Assembly (NCBI GenBank): GCA_019752775.1
Contig: JAIELU010000059.1
Coordinates: forward strand, 1 to 6,451
Source: Campylobacterales bacterium
GTDB taxonomy: Bacteria > Campylobacterota > Campylobacteria > Campylobacterales > Arcobacteraceae
Direction: 5' to 3'
Length of the DNA: 6,451 nucleotides
The translations under genes and the position numbers were made by a program. The number at the start of each line of letters is the position of its first letter. The first letter of the stretch is position 1. The notes below the pieces were generated by a model. The model did no database searches and had not been told where the DNA came from. It saw only the letters and a list, made by a program, of their open reading frames with translations. Shown one piece after another: positions 1 through 5,820 of this stretch.

Positions 1-30
1 CTTGTTGTCAAAATGTTTTTAAATCTGTTG

Positions 31-180
31 TCCCTTGAGTGGGCTCTAACCCCTGCCAGTTGAGGATGACCTGAAGAAAGCTGGGATTCTGATGTATTGG
101 ATCATCACATATATCGGAAGATTTTTCCGTCACCCTCATCGTTTGGTCTGCGTCACGCACTCACGATGACGGACTTGTTC
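31..180. repeat. GC-shifted, hairpin-rich intergenic block, probably a dispersed extragenic repeat
   Basis: This non-coding stretch downstream of dapA is about 49% GC by hand count, while flanking genes are around 30%. It is packed with inverted repeats. CCGTC (127-131) pairs with GACGG (168-172). Inside that, ATCGT (138-142) pairs with ACGAT (163-167), and inside that TGCG (149-152) pairs with CGCA (156-159) around a 3-base loop. CGGAA (115-119) pairs with TTCCG (125-129), and TGATG (90-94) with CATCA (103-107). GAGGATGAC (62-70) can pair with GTCACCCTC (129-137), best in the minus-strand RNA, where the one mismatch becomes G-U. The minus-strand text GTCATCGTGAG (170-160) recalls the widespread GTCATTGCGAG family of intergenic repeats; that resemblance is from memory. 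There is no transposase gene and no clear terminal inverted repeat. Partial function as a 3' UTR structure for dapA is possible. Confidence 0.5.
127..172. repeat. Imperfect palindrome with nested hairpin
   Basis: Outer arms 127-131 and 168-172 (CCGTC/GACGG) continue, after a 6-base bulge at 132-137, into 138-142 and 163-167 (ATCGT/ACGAT). They enclose a perfect 4-bp hairpin, TGCG-tca-CGCA, at 149-159. No T-run follows directly on either strand: the plus-strand T7 run begins 13 bases past the stem, at 186. It is therefore not a standard intrinsic terminator. Confidence 0.6.
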
Positions 181-200
181 AACTATTTTTTTACAGTGCA

Positions 201-206
201 TATAAT
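201..206 (+). promoter_or_regulatory. Possible plus-strand -10 box pointing into the 3' end of dapA
   Basis: A perfect TATAAT lies 8 bases after a T7 run (186-192), which resembles the T-rich upstream stretch plus -10 architecture of Campylobacterota sigma-70 promoters. No good -35 is visible (TTGTTC at 175-180 is 20 bases away), and the TG upstream is one base too far for a canonical extended -10. If used, transcription would start near 213 and run antisense to dapA. Such a hexamer also arises easily by chance in AT-rich DNA. Confidence 0.22.
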
Positions 207-221
207 GCCTTGATGGGTTTG

Positions 222-1073
222 TTATTTTTTCAGTGTTTCACTACTTGGTGCAAGTAGTGGAAGTCTATATTCTAAAGTATCAAGTAAACCAGCCAAATAC
301 ATAGCAGCTTTTATAGGAATAGGATTACTTTCACAGAATAATACAGAATTTAAAGCATATAAATCTTCATTTATTTTTTTAGCTTTTTCAAAATCACCCT
401 CAAAAACACTATTTACTAATTGTGATTTTAAATTAGGAAGAAGATTAGCAGTAACAGAAATTATACCTTTTGCTCCACTTGCAAGCATTGGAAAATCAAT
501 AGCATCATCACCTGAAAATACAAGAAGATCTTTTCTTTGTGAAATTAAACATATAGCTCGCTCTAAAGAACCTGTTGCTTCTTTAATTGCATATATATTT
601 TTCACATCATCGAAAAGTCTAATAGCTGTATTTGCTTCTAAGTCAACAGATGTTCTTCCTGGAACATTATAAAGTACAAAAGGAATTTCAACAGAGTTTG
701 CGATTGCTTTAAAATGTTGATATAAACCCTCTTGAGTTGGTTTATTATAATATGGAGTTATAGATAAAATCCCATCCGCACCAACATCTTGAGCATGTTT
801 TGCTAATTCACAAGCTTCATGGGTTGCATTTGAACCTGCACCTGCAATTACTTTAGTATTTGAACCTTTACAAGCAGCAACTGCCACTTCAATACACTCT
901 TTATGCTCATTAAAAGAAAGTGTTGCGCTTTCTCCTGTAGTTCCAACAGGAACAACAGCATTTATACCTTGTGCAATTTGTCTTTTAATTAAAGACTCAT
1001 ATTTTACTAAATCAACTTTTCCATTTTTAAATGGTGTTATAAGTGCGGTCATTGAACCCGTAATAATTTCCAT
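222..1073 (-). CDS. dapA: 4-hydroxy-tetrahydrodipicolinate synthase (DHDPS)
   Basis: A cytoplasmic class I aldolase that condenses pyruvate with aspartate semialdehyde. This is the first committed step to diaminopimelate (peptidoglycan) and lysine. The 283-residue product has the normal family length and a TIM-barrel layout. Visible active-site residues are T45-T46 in GTTGE (44-48), Y109 in TPYYNKP, Y135 and R140 in LYNVPGRT, and the Schiff-base lysine K164 in AIKEATG. Residues aligning with the E. coli lysine feedback site are mostly kept (S49, A50, H57, N82, E86, Y108), but the position of E. coli H53 is F54. So lysine inhibition is likely, though perhaps altered. The ATG is supported by AAAGGA at 1089-1084, which overlaps the end of the globin gene upstream; the intergenic gap is 7 bases. 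It is the last gene of the operon, and I see no classical terminator after it. Confidence 0.97.
   Translation of the reverse strand: MEIITGSMTALITPFKNGKVDLVKYESLIKRQIAQGINAVVPVGTTGESATLSFNEHKECIEVAVAACKGSNTKVIAGAGSNATHEACELAKHAQDVGADGILSITPYYNKPTQEGLYQHFKAIANSVEIPFVLYNVPGRTSVDLEANTAIRLFDDVKNIYAIKEATGSLERAICLISQRKDLLVFSGDDAIDFPMLASGAKGIISVTANLLPNLKSQLVNSVFEGDFEKAKKINEDLYALNSVLFCESNPIPIKAAMYLAGLLDTLEYRLPLLAPSSETLKK
239..259 (-). other. Perfect 9-bp hairpin inside the 3' end of dapA
   Basis: CACTACTTG (239-247) and CAAGTAGTG (251-259) are exact reverse complements separated by 3 bases. The hairpin falls within the last dozen or so codons of dapA. On the minus strand it is followed by an A-rich rather than U-rich sequence, so it does not look like an intrinsic terminator. 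It could protect the 3' end of the transcript or be incidental to the coding sequence. Confidence 0.55.
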
Positions 1074-1080
1074 ATTTTTT

Positions 1081-1548
1081 CTATCCTTTACTTACTACTA
1101 AATCTTCTAATTCTAATCTCTCATCAACATTTACTGTGTGTTTTGAAAAAGTTTCAAGAAAGTTCCAAAAACTTTGTTTTGCTTCTTGTGAAATATCAAC
1201 TTTCTTTAAAACTTCTTCCATACATCCAAGCCATTCACGTCTAGCTTTATCAGTAATTGAGAATTGTTCGTGTGTTTTTAACATATCAAAATGACCAACA
1301 GCTTTTGTATAATGTTTTTCTCCACCACAAGCTTCAATAAAAAACTTCACATTATGAGCTTTTATATTTTCTAACTTTTCTTCATCTTGTGGAAAAAAAT
1401 TTCCAATATCACTATCAACAACTAAATCATAAAATTCGCTGAATAATTTTTTTAATCTATCTTCACCCATTTCTTTTAAAAAAAGAGAAATAGGATATTC
1501 AAAATCAGGTTTTTCACCAAATTTTGTTTTGCTTATAGAGTAATCCAT
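1081..1548 (-). CDS. Truncated-haemoglobin-like protein (2/2 globin, probably group II-like)
   Basis: The 155-residue product resembles truncated haemoglobins, small haem proteins that bind O2, NO or related ligands in the cytoplasm. Matches by eye to the group II pattern are FYDLV (39-43) with Y40 at the B10 position, FFP (51-53) with F52 at CD1, and GG at 75-76 after helix E. LKTHEQF (90-96) places H93 as the proximal F8 haem ligand, and REWLGCM (104-110) places W106 at G8. About 25-30 residues precede the globin fold, and a short charged tail follows it. There is no signal peptide. Residues near the distal pocket (H65, N66) are polar and hard to align. The ATG directly abuts the TAA of the protease gene, with only a weak purine-rich AAGAAG upstream, so translational coupling is likely. 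Function is unproven: O2 handling, NO detoxification and sensing are all possible. Confidence 0.8.
   Translation of the reverse strand: MDYSISKTKFGEKPDFEYPISLFLKEMGEDRLKKLFSEFYDLVVDSDIGNFFPQDEEKLENIKAHNVKFFIEACGGEKHYTKAVGHFDMLKTHEQFSITDKARREWLGCMEEVLKKVDISQEAKQSFWNFLETFSKHTVNVDERLELEDLVVSKG
1084..1089 (-). promoter_or_regulatory. Ribosome binding site of dapA
   Basis: AAAGGA on the minus strand lies 10 bases before the dapA ATG and is built into the last sense codons of the globin gene; the TAG stop follows at once (1083-1081). This overlap ties translation of the two genes together and supports the chosen start. Confidence 0.7.
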
Positions 1549-2868
1549 TTATTTTTCTTCTTGCTTTAAAATAACTGTTGTAGAGTTACTTTTTATCAAA
1601 TATTTTTTTGCAACATTAATTAAATCTTCTTTAGTTAATTTATCAACATTTTTTTCATAGTTTAAAAGAGGTTTTATATTATCTCTTACAAAATATGAAC
1701 CATATAAAGATGCAACTTCTGTTGAACTTTCAAGTGAAAAAATAAAATCAGCCTTTGTGTTTATTTTTATCTTGTCGATATCTTTTTGAGAAATATCACC
1801 TTTTTGGATTTGCGCAATTGTATCTAAAATTTCTTTTTCAATTTCTTTAGCATCAATACCTTCATTTGCAACTGCCATAAACATGAAGATTCCAGGGTCT
1901 TTTAATTCCATATTATAAGCATAAATTGTATTTACTAATCTTTTTTCATCTACAAGTTTTTTTTGTAAAATTGAACTTTTCCCCGAACTTAAAAATTCAC
2001 TTAAAGCTGATAATGCAACTTGATCTTCATGTTCAAAATTTGGAATATGATAAGTTATTGCAATCATCTGAACAGCTGATTCTTTATTTATTACAACTGT
2101 TTTTTCTCCATCTTGAATAGGTTCAATTGTATGAAGTTTTGAAGGAATCTCTTTTTTATTTTTTATTTTTTTGAAATGTTTTTCAACAGATGCGAATACA
2201 TTTTTTTCATCAATATCACCTGCAATTACAACTATTGCATTTTTTGGTTGGTAATATGTACTATGAAAATCTCTAATATCAGTAATTGACCAGTTTTGAA
2301 TATCACTCATAAATCCAATTGGTGTCCAATGATATGGATGATAAATAAAAGCATTATTGAAAAGTCTGAATTGTAAATATCCCATTGGGTTATTATCAGT
2401 TCTCCATCTTCTCTCTTCTGCTACAACATCTCGTTCTGGTTGAAACTCCTCATCTTTAAGAGTTAAGTTTTCCATTAAATCTGCAAATAATTCTAAAGAT
2501 TTATCCATATTTTTTGAAGCTGATTTTATGTAATAGTGCGTATAGTCAAATGAAGTTGAAGCATTATTCATACCACCAAAACCTTTTACTATTTCATCAA
2601 ATTCACCAGCTTTTAGGTTTTTTGTAGATTTGAAATTTAAATGTTCTAACATGTGGGCAATTCCACTTTTCCCCATTTTTTCATCTCTACTTCCAACTTT
2701 ATAAAAAATATCAGTTGAAATTACTCCTGAACCATTTTTCATGGGAATTGCAACTATTTCTAAACCATTTTCTAAAGTTTTTGTATAATATTTTGGTAAG
2801 CTATTGCTCATTAATTCTCCCGAAATTGTAATTAATAATAAAAATTGAATAATAAATATTTTAATCAA
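1549..2868 (-). CDS. M16B family zinc metallopeptidase (H. pylori PqqE-like)
   Basis: A zinc endopeptidase of the pitrilysin/M16 family, 439 residues, single-chain M16B size. The inverted zinc motif HMLEH is at 72-76, with the two histidines as ligands and E75 as the catalytic base. The third ligand is E152 in VVAEERRWR, 76 residues later as in mitochondrial processing peptidase. Family-typical text includes GKSGIAHMLEH, NAST (102-105) and YYQPKNA (205-211). The C-terminal half is the inactive M16 repeat. Residues 1-16 are hydrophobic and look like a signal peptide, with possible cleavage after TIS at residue 16, suggesting a periplasmic enzyme. The start is TTG (2868-2866), supported by AAAAGGA 5 bases upstream. 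An alternative ATG at codon 20 (2811-2809) has its own GGGAG and would give a 420-residue cytosolic form. The PqqE label used for relatives is misleading, since this is not the radical-SAM PQQ enzyme. Its stop abuts the globin start. Confidence 0.93.
   Translation of the reverse strand: MIKIFIIQFLLLITISGELMSNSLPKYYTKTLENGLEIVAIPMKNGSGVISTDIFYKVGSRDEKMGKSGIAHMLEHLNFKSTKNLKAGEFDEIVKGFGGMNNASTSFDYTHYYIKSASKNMDKSLELFADLMENLTLKDEEFQPERDVVAEERRWRTDNNPMGYLQFRLFNNAFIYHPYHWTPIGFMSDIQNWSITDIRDFHSTYYQPKNAIVVIAGDIDEKNVFASVEKHFKKIKNKKEIPSKLHTIEPIQDGEKTVVINKESAVQMIAITYHIPNFEHEDQVALSALSEFLSSGKSSILQKKLVDEKRLVNTIYAYNMELKDPGIFMFMAVANEGIDAKEIEKEILDTIAQIQKGDISQKDIDKIKINTKADFIFSLESSTEVASLYGSYFVRDNIKPLLNYEKNVDKLTKEDLINVAKKYLIKSNSTTVILKQEEK
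2817..2822 (-). promoter_or_regulatory. Internal Shine-Dalgarno before alternative ATG of the M16 protease
   Basis: CGGGAG on the minus strand lies 5 bases before an in-frame ATG (2811-2809, codon 20). It is as good a ribosome binding site as the one at the TTG start. Use of this site would remove the putative signal peptide. It could equally be a coincidence of the codons for Ser-Gly-Glu. Confidence 0.4.
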
Positions 2869-2873
2869 TTTAT

Positions 2874-2880
2874 TCCTTTT
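2874..2880 (-). promoter_or_regulatory. Ribosome binding site of the M16 protease (TTG start)
   Basis: AAAAGGA on the minus strand lies 5 bases before the TTG at 2868-2866 and overlaps the pyrD stop codon (2881-2879). It decides in favour of the upstream TTG start, which includes the signal-peptide-like segment. Confidence 0.65.
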
Positions 2881-3937
2881 ATTTTAAATTAGCTCCAATG
2901 GCTTGAGAAATATTTTCATATCCATCTTTTGCCATTAGCTCTAATAGTTCTTCATTTATTTTTCGAACCATTGAAGGTCCTTCAAAAATCATTCCTGAAT
3001 ATGATTGTACAAGATTTGCACCATCTTTTATTCTTTCATAAGCTTGTGCACCATTTGAAATTCCACCAACTGAAATCAAAATAGTTTTTCCAAATAGTTC
3101 ACGAGCTAGTTCTTTAAATAAATTTCCAGATTTTTGCGTTAAACAAGCTCCTGAAAGCCCACCAAAGTTTTGACAATTTGGAACTAAACTATAATCAATA
3201 GTTGTGTTAGTTGCAATTATTCCAGCTGCACCTGCATTTATTGCACTCTTACATAAATCAATAGCCATAGTAACTTCCATATCAGGCGCAATTTTTAATA
3301 AAATCGGTTTTAATGTAAGTTCTTTTGCCATTGTAAAAAGTTCTGTTATAAACTTCTCATTTTGTAAATCTCTTAAATTTGGAGTATTTGGACTTGAAAT
3401 ATTTATTACTAAATAATCACTAGATGCTTCAAATTTTTTAATTAAACTTTTATAATCACTTAATGCAAACTCTTCAGGTGTAGTTTTATTTTTTCCTATA
3501 TTTGTGCCAATTGGTATAGAAAATGGATAAACTTTTTTTAAGTTTTTTAAAACTTCATGAGCACCTTTGTTGTTAAATCCCATTGCATTTTGAACTGATT
3601 TTTGTTCAGGGTATCTAAACATTCTAGGTTTTGGATTTCCATCTTGAGGTTTTGGTGTCATTGTTCCAATCTCTGTAAATCCAAATCCTAAAGATTTCAT
3701 AGCTTTAATCATTGTTGCATTTTTATCAAAACCAGCTGCAAGTCCAACTGGGTTTTCAAATTTTACACCAAAAATTTCTTGTGTTAATTTAGGATTTGAT
3801 ATATAGTTTTTCTTTTCCATATATGCTTTTGCAATTTTACATTTTCCTAAAATTCTTAAACCACATTCTGCTAAATTGTGAGCAGTTTCTGGTTCAAACT
3901 TAAATAAGATTTTTTTCAGTGTTTCATAGCTAATCAA
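2879..3937 (-). CDS. pyrD: Dihydroorotate dehydrogenase (quinone), class 2
   Basis: This FMN enzyme oxidises dihydroorotate to orotate in de novo pyrimidine synthesis and passes electrons to the membrane quinone pool. The 352 residues fit class 2. An N-terminal helical region (about 1-40, including FEPETAH at 14-20) is the usual membrane/quinone-binding extension. Barrel motifs follow in order: GLAAGFDKN (65-73), MGFNNKG (119-125) and IGKN (147-150). INISSPNTPNLR (178-189) has S182 as the catalytic base, serine being diagnostic of class 2 where class 1 has cysteine. LKIAPD (214-219) has the FMN lysine K215, and ATNTT (242-246), GGLSG (259-263), SVGGI (289-293) and YSGMIFEGP (313-321) complete the site. 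The start codon is TTG, with AAAGGG 7 bases upstream. The next gene begins 10 bases after the stop. An 83-base gap separates it from msbA, so it may have its own weak promoter as well as read-through. Confidence 0.97.
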   Translation of the reverse strand: MISYETLKKILFKFEPETAHNLAECGLRILGKCKIAKAYMEKKNYISNPKLTQEIFGVKFENPVGLAAGFDKNATMIKAMKSLGFGFTEIGTMTPKPQDGNPKPRMFRYPEQKSVQNAMGFNNKGAHEVLKNLKKVYPFSIPIGTNIGKNKTTPEEFALSDYKSLIKKFEASSDYLVINISSPNTPNLRDLQNEKFITELFTMAKELTLKPILLKIAPDMEVTMAIDLCKSAINAGAAGIIATNTTIDYSLVPNCQNFGGLSGACLTQKSGNLFKELARELFGKTILISVGGISNGAQAYERIKDGANLVQSYSGMIFEGPSMVRKINEELLELMAKDGYENISQAIGANLK

Positions 3938-3944
3938 AGTTTAT

Positions 3945-3950
3945 CCCTTT
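3945..3950 (-). promoter_or_regulatory. Ribosome binding site of pyrD (TTG start)
   Basis: AAAGGG on the minus strand lies 7 bases before the TTG at 3937-3935. No in-frame ATG with a comparable site is nearby, and the encoded N-terminus aligns with class 2 enzymes from this TTG. Confidence 0.6.
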
Positions 3951-3964
3951 TTTTAAATTAATAC

Positions 3965-3972
3965 ATTTTATC
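3965..3972 (-). promoter_or_regulatory. Weak candidate -10 element upstream of pyrD
   Basis: GATAAAAT on the minus strand contains TAAAAT, one mismatch from TATAAT, preceded by a short T-run. There is no recognisable -35 and no TG extension. In a sequence this AT-rich the match is weak. pyrD may simply be read through from msbA. Confidence 0.25.
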
Positions 3973-3975
3973 TAA

Positions 3976-3990
3976 AAATCATTAAATATT
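3976..3990. repeat. 15-bp direct repeat, copy in the msbA-pyrD gap
   Basis: AAATCATTAAATATT here is repeated exactly at 4015-4029; the two starts are 39 bases apart. This copy is wholly intergenic, immediately upstream of the possible pyrD -10. It may be the remnant of a short duplication or one of a pair of protein-binding sites. Confidence 0.6.
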
Positions 3991-4014
3991 GGTTTTAATG
4001 TTTTTTAACTCTTT

Positions 4015-4029
4015 AAATCATTAAATATT
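4015..4029. repeat. 15-bp direct repeat, copy spanning the msbA stop codon
   Basis: Exact copy of 3976-3990. On the minus strand it covers the final Asn-Ile codons and TAA stop of msbA and the first bases of the gap. The position suggests that the msbA end was duplicated, or that its terminal codons arose from this repeat. Confidence 0.6.
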
Positions 4030-5730
4030 TGCAAGATTATGCAATCTTTGATACTCTTTACAAGAGTTTAAAAGCTCAACTTCACTTCCCATACAAACAA
4101 TTTCTCCAGCTTTAAAAACAGCAATTTTATTTGCATTTTTAATTGTACTTAATCTATGAGCTATAATAAAAGTGATTTTGTTTTTGCTAACTTCTTGAAT
4201 AACTTCACTTATAATTGATTCACTTTCGTTATCTAATGCAGATGTTGCTTCATCTAAAATTAGTATTTGTGGATTTTTGTATAAAGCTCTTGCAATTGCA
4301 ATTCTTTGCCTTTGTCCTCCACTTAAATTTGTTCCAAATTCATCTAAAAGTGTGTGTACACCTTTTTTCATTTTCATGACAAAATCATAGGCGTGGGCTT
4401 GTTTTAAAACTTCAATAACTCTGATTTCATCTACTTCATAACCATAAGCCACATTTGCAGCTATTGTGTCATTAAAAATATAAACTCTTTGAGTCACTAT
4501 TGAAATATTTTCTCTAAGTGATTTTATATTAAAATCTTTTATTGAAGTATTGTTTAATAGTAGATTTCCAGCACTTGTATCATAGAATCTAATGATTAGA
4601 TTTATTAAAGATGATTTTCCACCACCACTATCTCCTACTAGGGCAATTATTTCACCTTTTTTTGCTTCTAAATTAATATTTTTTAAAGCTTCAAAATCAT
4701 CATATTTTAATGCAATATCTTTGAAACTTATAGTTTGAACATTAGAAGGACATTCTTTTTCACCTGAAATAATAGTTGCCTCTTTTGCAAAAATATCATT
4801 TATTCTTTCATTTGCAGCAAGGGCATCTTGCATTTTATTGTACAAAGAAGATAGTCTTCTAATCGGTGTATAAAGCATAAATAAAGCAGCAATAAAAGAT
4901 GTAAAAGTTCCAGTTGAAATCTCACCAGAAATTACTTTTGAACCACCAACAATAATAACAGCAGCAAAAGCAAATGAACCAATAATTTCCATTAATGGAG
5001 AAGTTAACTCATTTGTTTTTAAAGCTTTCATATTGTATTTGAAAAAAATCATATTGTGAATAGAAAATTTTGTTGCTTCTATTTTTTCACTTGAATTTGC
5101 TTTAATAATTTCAATATTATTAAAAGATTCACTTAAACTTGAAGTAATATCAGAGTTACTTTCTTGAGATTTAAAAGATAATTTTTTCATTCTTTTTGCT
5201 AACAAAGAGAGTGGGTAAATAGCGATTGGTAAAACTATCAATCCGTAAAATGCAAGTTCAGGTGAGTGATAAATTACTAATGCAATAAGTCCAACTATTG
5301 TTAAAATTTCACTTAAAAATTCTGCAACATAGTTTGATATTGCTTGTTGAATTCTATTAATATCATTTGTGATTCTACTTACAAGCTCACCACCATGTTT
5401 TTTTTGAAAGAAATCCATATCTAGTGTTAAAACATGAGAAAAAAGTTTATCTCTTACAATCCTTGTAATATCTTGTCCAATGAATGAAATATAATAAACT
5501 TGCATATATCTTCCAAACCCTTTTGCTGTATAAAGTGCAATTACAATAAATGGCATCATAAAAAGCATTTCTTTATTTTTATTGATAAAAATATCATCAA
5601 GTAAAGGTTGAATTGCATAAGCAGTTCCAGATGTTGCAGCTGAAACTAAAATAATTCCTACAAAAGAGTAAAAAAAGAATAATTTATAATTTTTATAATA
5701 GGGTGAATATTGTTTAAAAAAGTCTCTCAT
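4021..5730 (-). CDS. msbA: Lipid A/LPS-core ABC exporter (flippase) MsbA
   Basis: A half-transporter with fused membrane and ATPase domains. As a homodimer it flips core-lipid A across the inner membrane. The 569 residues match the family length. Six membrane segments are apparent, at about 17-40, 56-79, 135-155, 158-178, 246-268 and 273-290. The nucleotide-binding domain follows: A-loop Y343, Walker A GDSGGGKSS (366-374) with K372, and Q-loop Q414 in VTQRVYIFNDT, close to the MsbA form. Then come signature LSGGQ (469-473), Walker B ILILDEAT (489-496) with catalytic E494, D-loop SALD (497-500) and H-loop H525. All catalytic elements are intact. The ATG has AGGA 6 bases upstream, and a clear promoter lies in the preceding gap. 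Its place next to murJ favours an envelope role. Another lipid or peptide exporter of the same ABCB-type family is a less likely alternative. Confidence 0.93.
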   Translation of the reverse strand: MRDFFKQYSPYYKNYKLFFFYSFVGIILVSAATSGTAYAIQPLLDDIFINKNKEMLFMMPFIVIALYTAKGFGRYMQVYYISFIGQDITRIVRDKLFSHVLTLDMDFFQKKHGGELVSRITNDINRIQQAISNYVAEFLSEILTIVGLIALVIYHSPELAFYGLIVLPIAIYPLSLLAKRMKKLSFKSQESNSDITSSLSESFNNIEIIKANSSEKIEATKFSIHNMIFFKYNMKALKTNELTSPLMEIIGSFAFAAVIIVGGSKVISGEISTGTFTSFIAALFMLYTPIRRLSSLYNKMQDALAANERINDIFAKEATIISGEKECPSNVQTISFKDIALKYDDFEALKNINLEAKKGEIIALVGDSGGGKSSLINLIIRFYDTSAGNLLLNNTSIKDFNIKSLRENISIVTQRVYIFNDTIAANVAYGYEVDEIRVIEVLKQAHAYDFVMKMKKGVHTLLDEFGTNLSGGQRQRIAIARALYKNPQILILDEATSALDNESESIISEVIQEVSKNKITFIIAHRLSTIKNANKIAVFKAGEIVCMGSEVELLNSCKEYQRLHNLANI

Positions 5731-5761
5731 TAATAATCCTGATTATTTAAATAAAAGGTGG

Positions 5762-5792
5762 ATTATAGCAAAATCTTATTAAATAAAGTCAA
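5762..5792 (-). promoter_or_regulatory. Promoter of msbA (extended -10 type)
   Basis: On the minus strand a perfect extended -10, TGCTATAAT (5770-5762), is preceded by a T4 run. TTGACT (5792-5787) sits upstream at a 19-base spacing, longer than ideal. The T-rich stretch plus TGnTATAAT is the typical housekeeping promoter form in Campylobacterota, where the -35 is poorly conserved. The predicted start near 5755 leaves a leader of about 25 bases containing the AGGA site (5740-5737). Confidence 0.75.
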
Positions 5793-5820
5793 AGAGAAAA
5801 TATATAAATAATAATTATAA

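Noticed and set aside
1..63. Open plus-strand frame running in from the left edge and ending at TGA 61-63
   Set aside because: Only 20 codons are visible, there is no recognisable family, and it enters the repeat-like block. A gene tail cannot be supported or excluded.
127..192. Intrinsic terminator formed by the palindrome and the T7 run
   Set aside because: The T-run starts 13 bases after the stem on the plus strand, and the minus-strand side is followed by A's, so neither orientation gives a standard terminator.
1074..1080. Lysine riboswitch before dapA
   Set aside because: Only 7 bases separate dapA from the preceding gene, so there is no room for one.
1926..2120. Plus-strand open frame of 64 codons
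   Set aside because: It lies wholly inside the M16 protease gene on the other strand; its product is low-complexity Leu/Phe-rich and shows no family resemblance.
1549..2868. PQQ biosynthesis enzyme, as relatives are sometimes named pqqE or pqqL
   Set aside because: The protein has the HMLEH zinc-protease motif and no radical-SAM cysteine motif; no other PQQ genes are nearby.
3204..3416. Plus-strand open frame of 70 codons
   Set aside because: Antisense to the well-conserved FMN-binding half of pyrD; a shadow frame.
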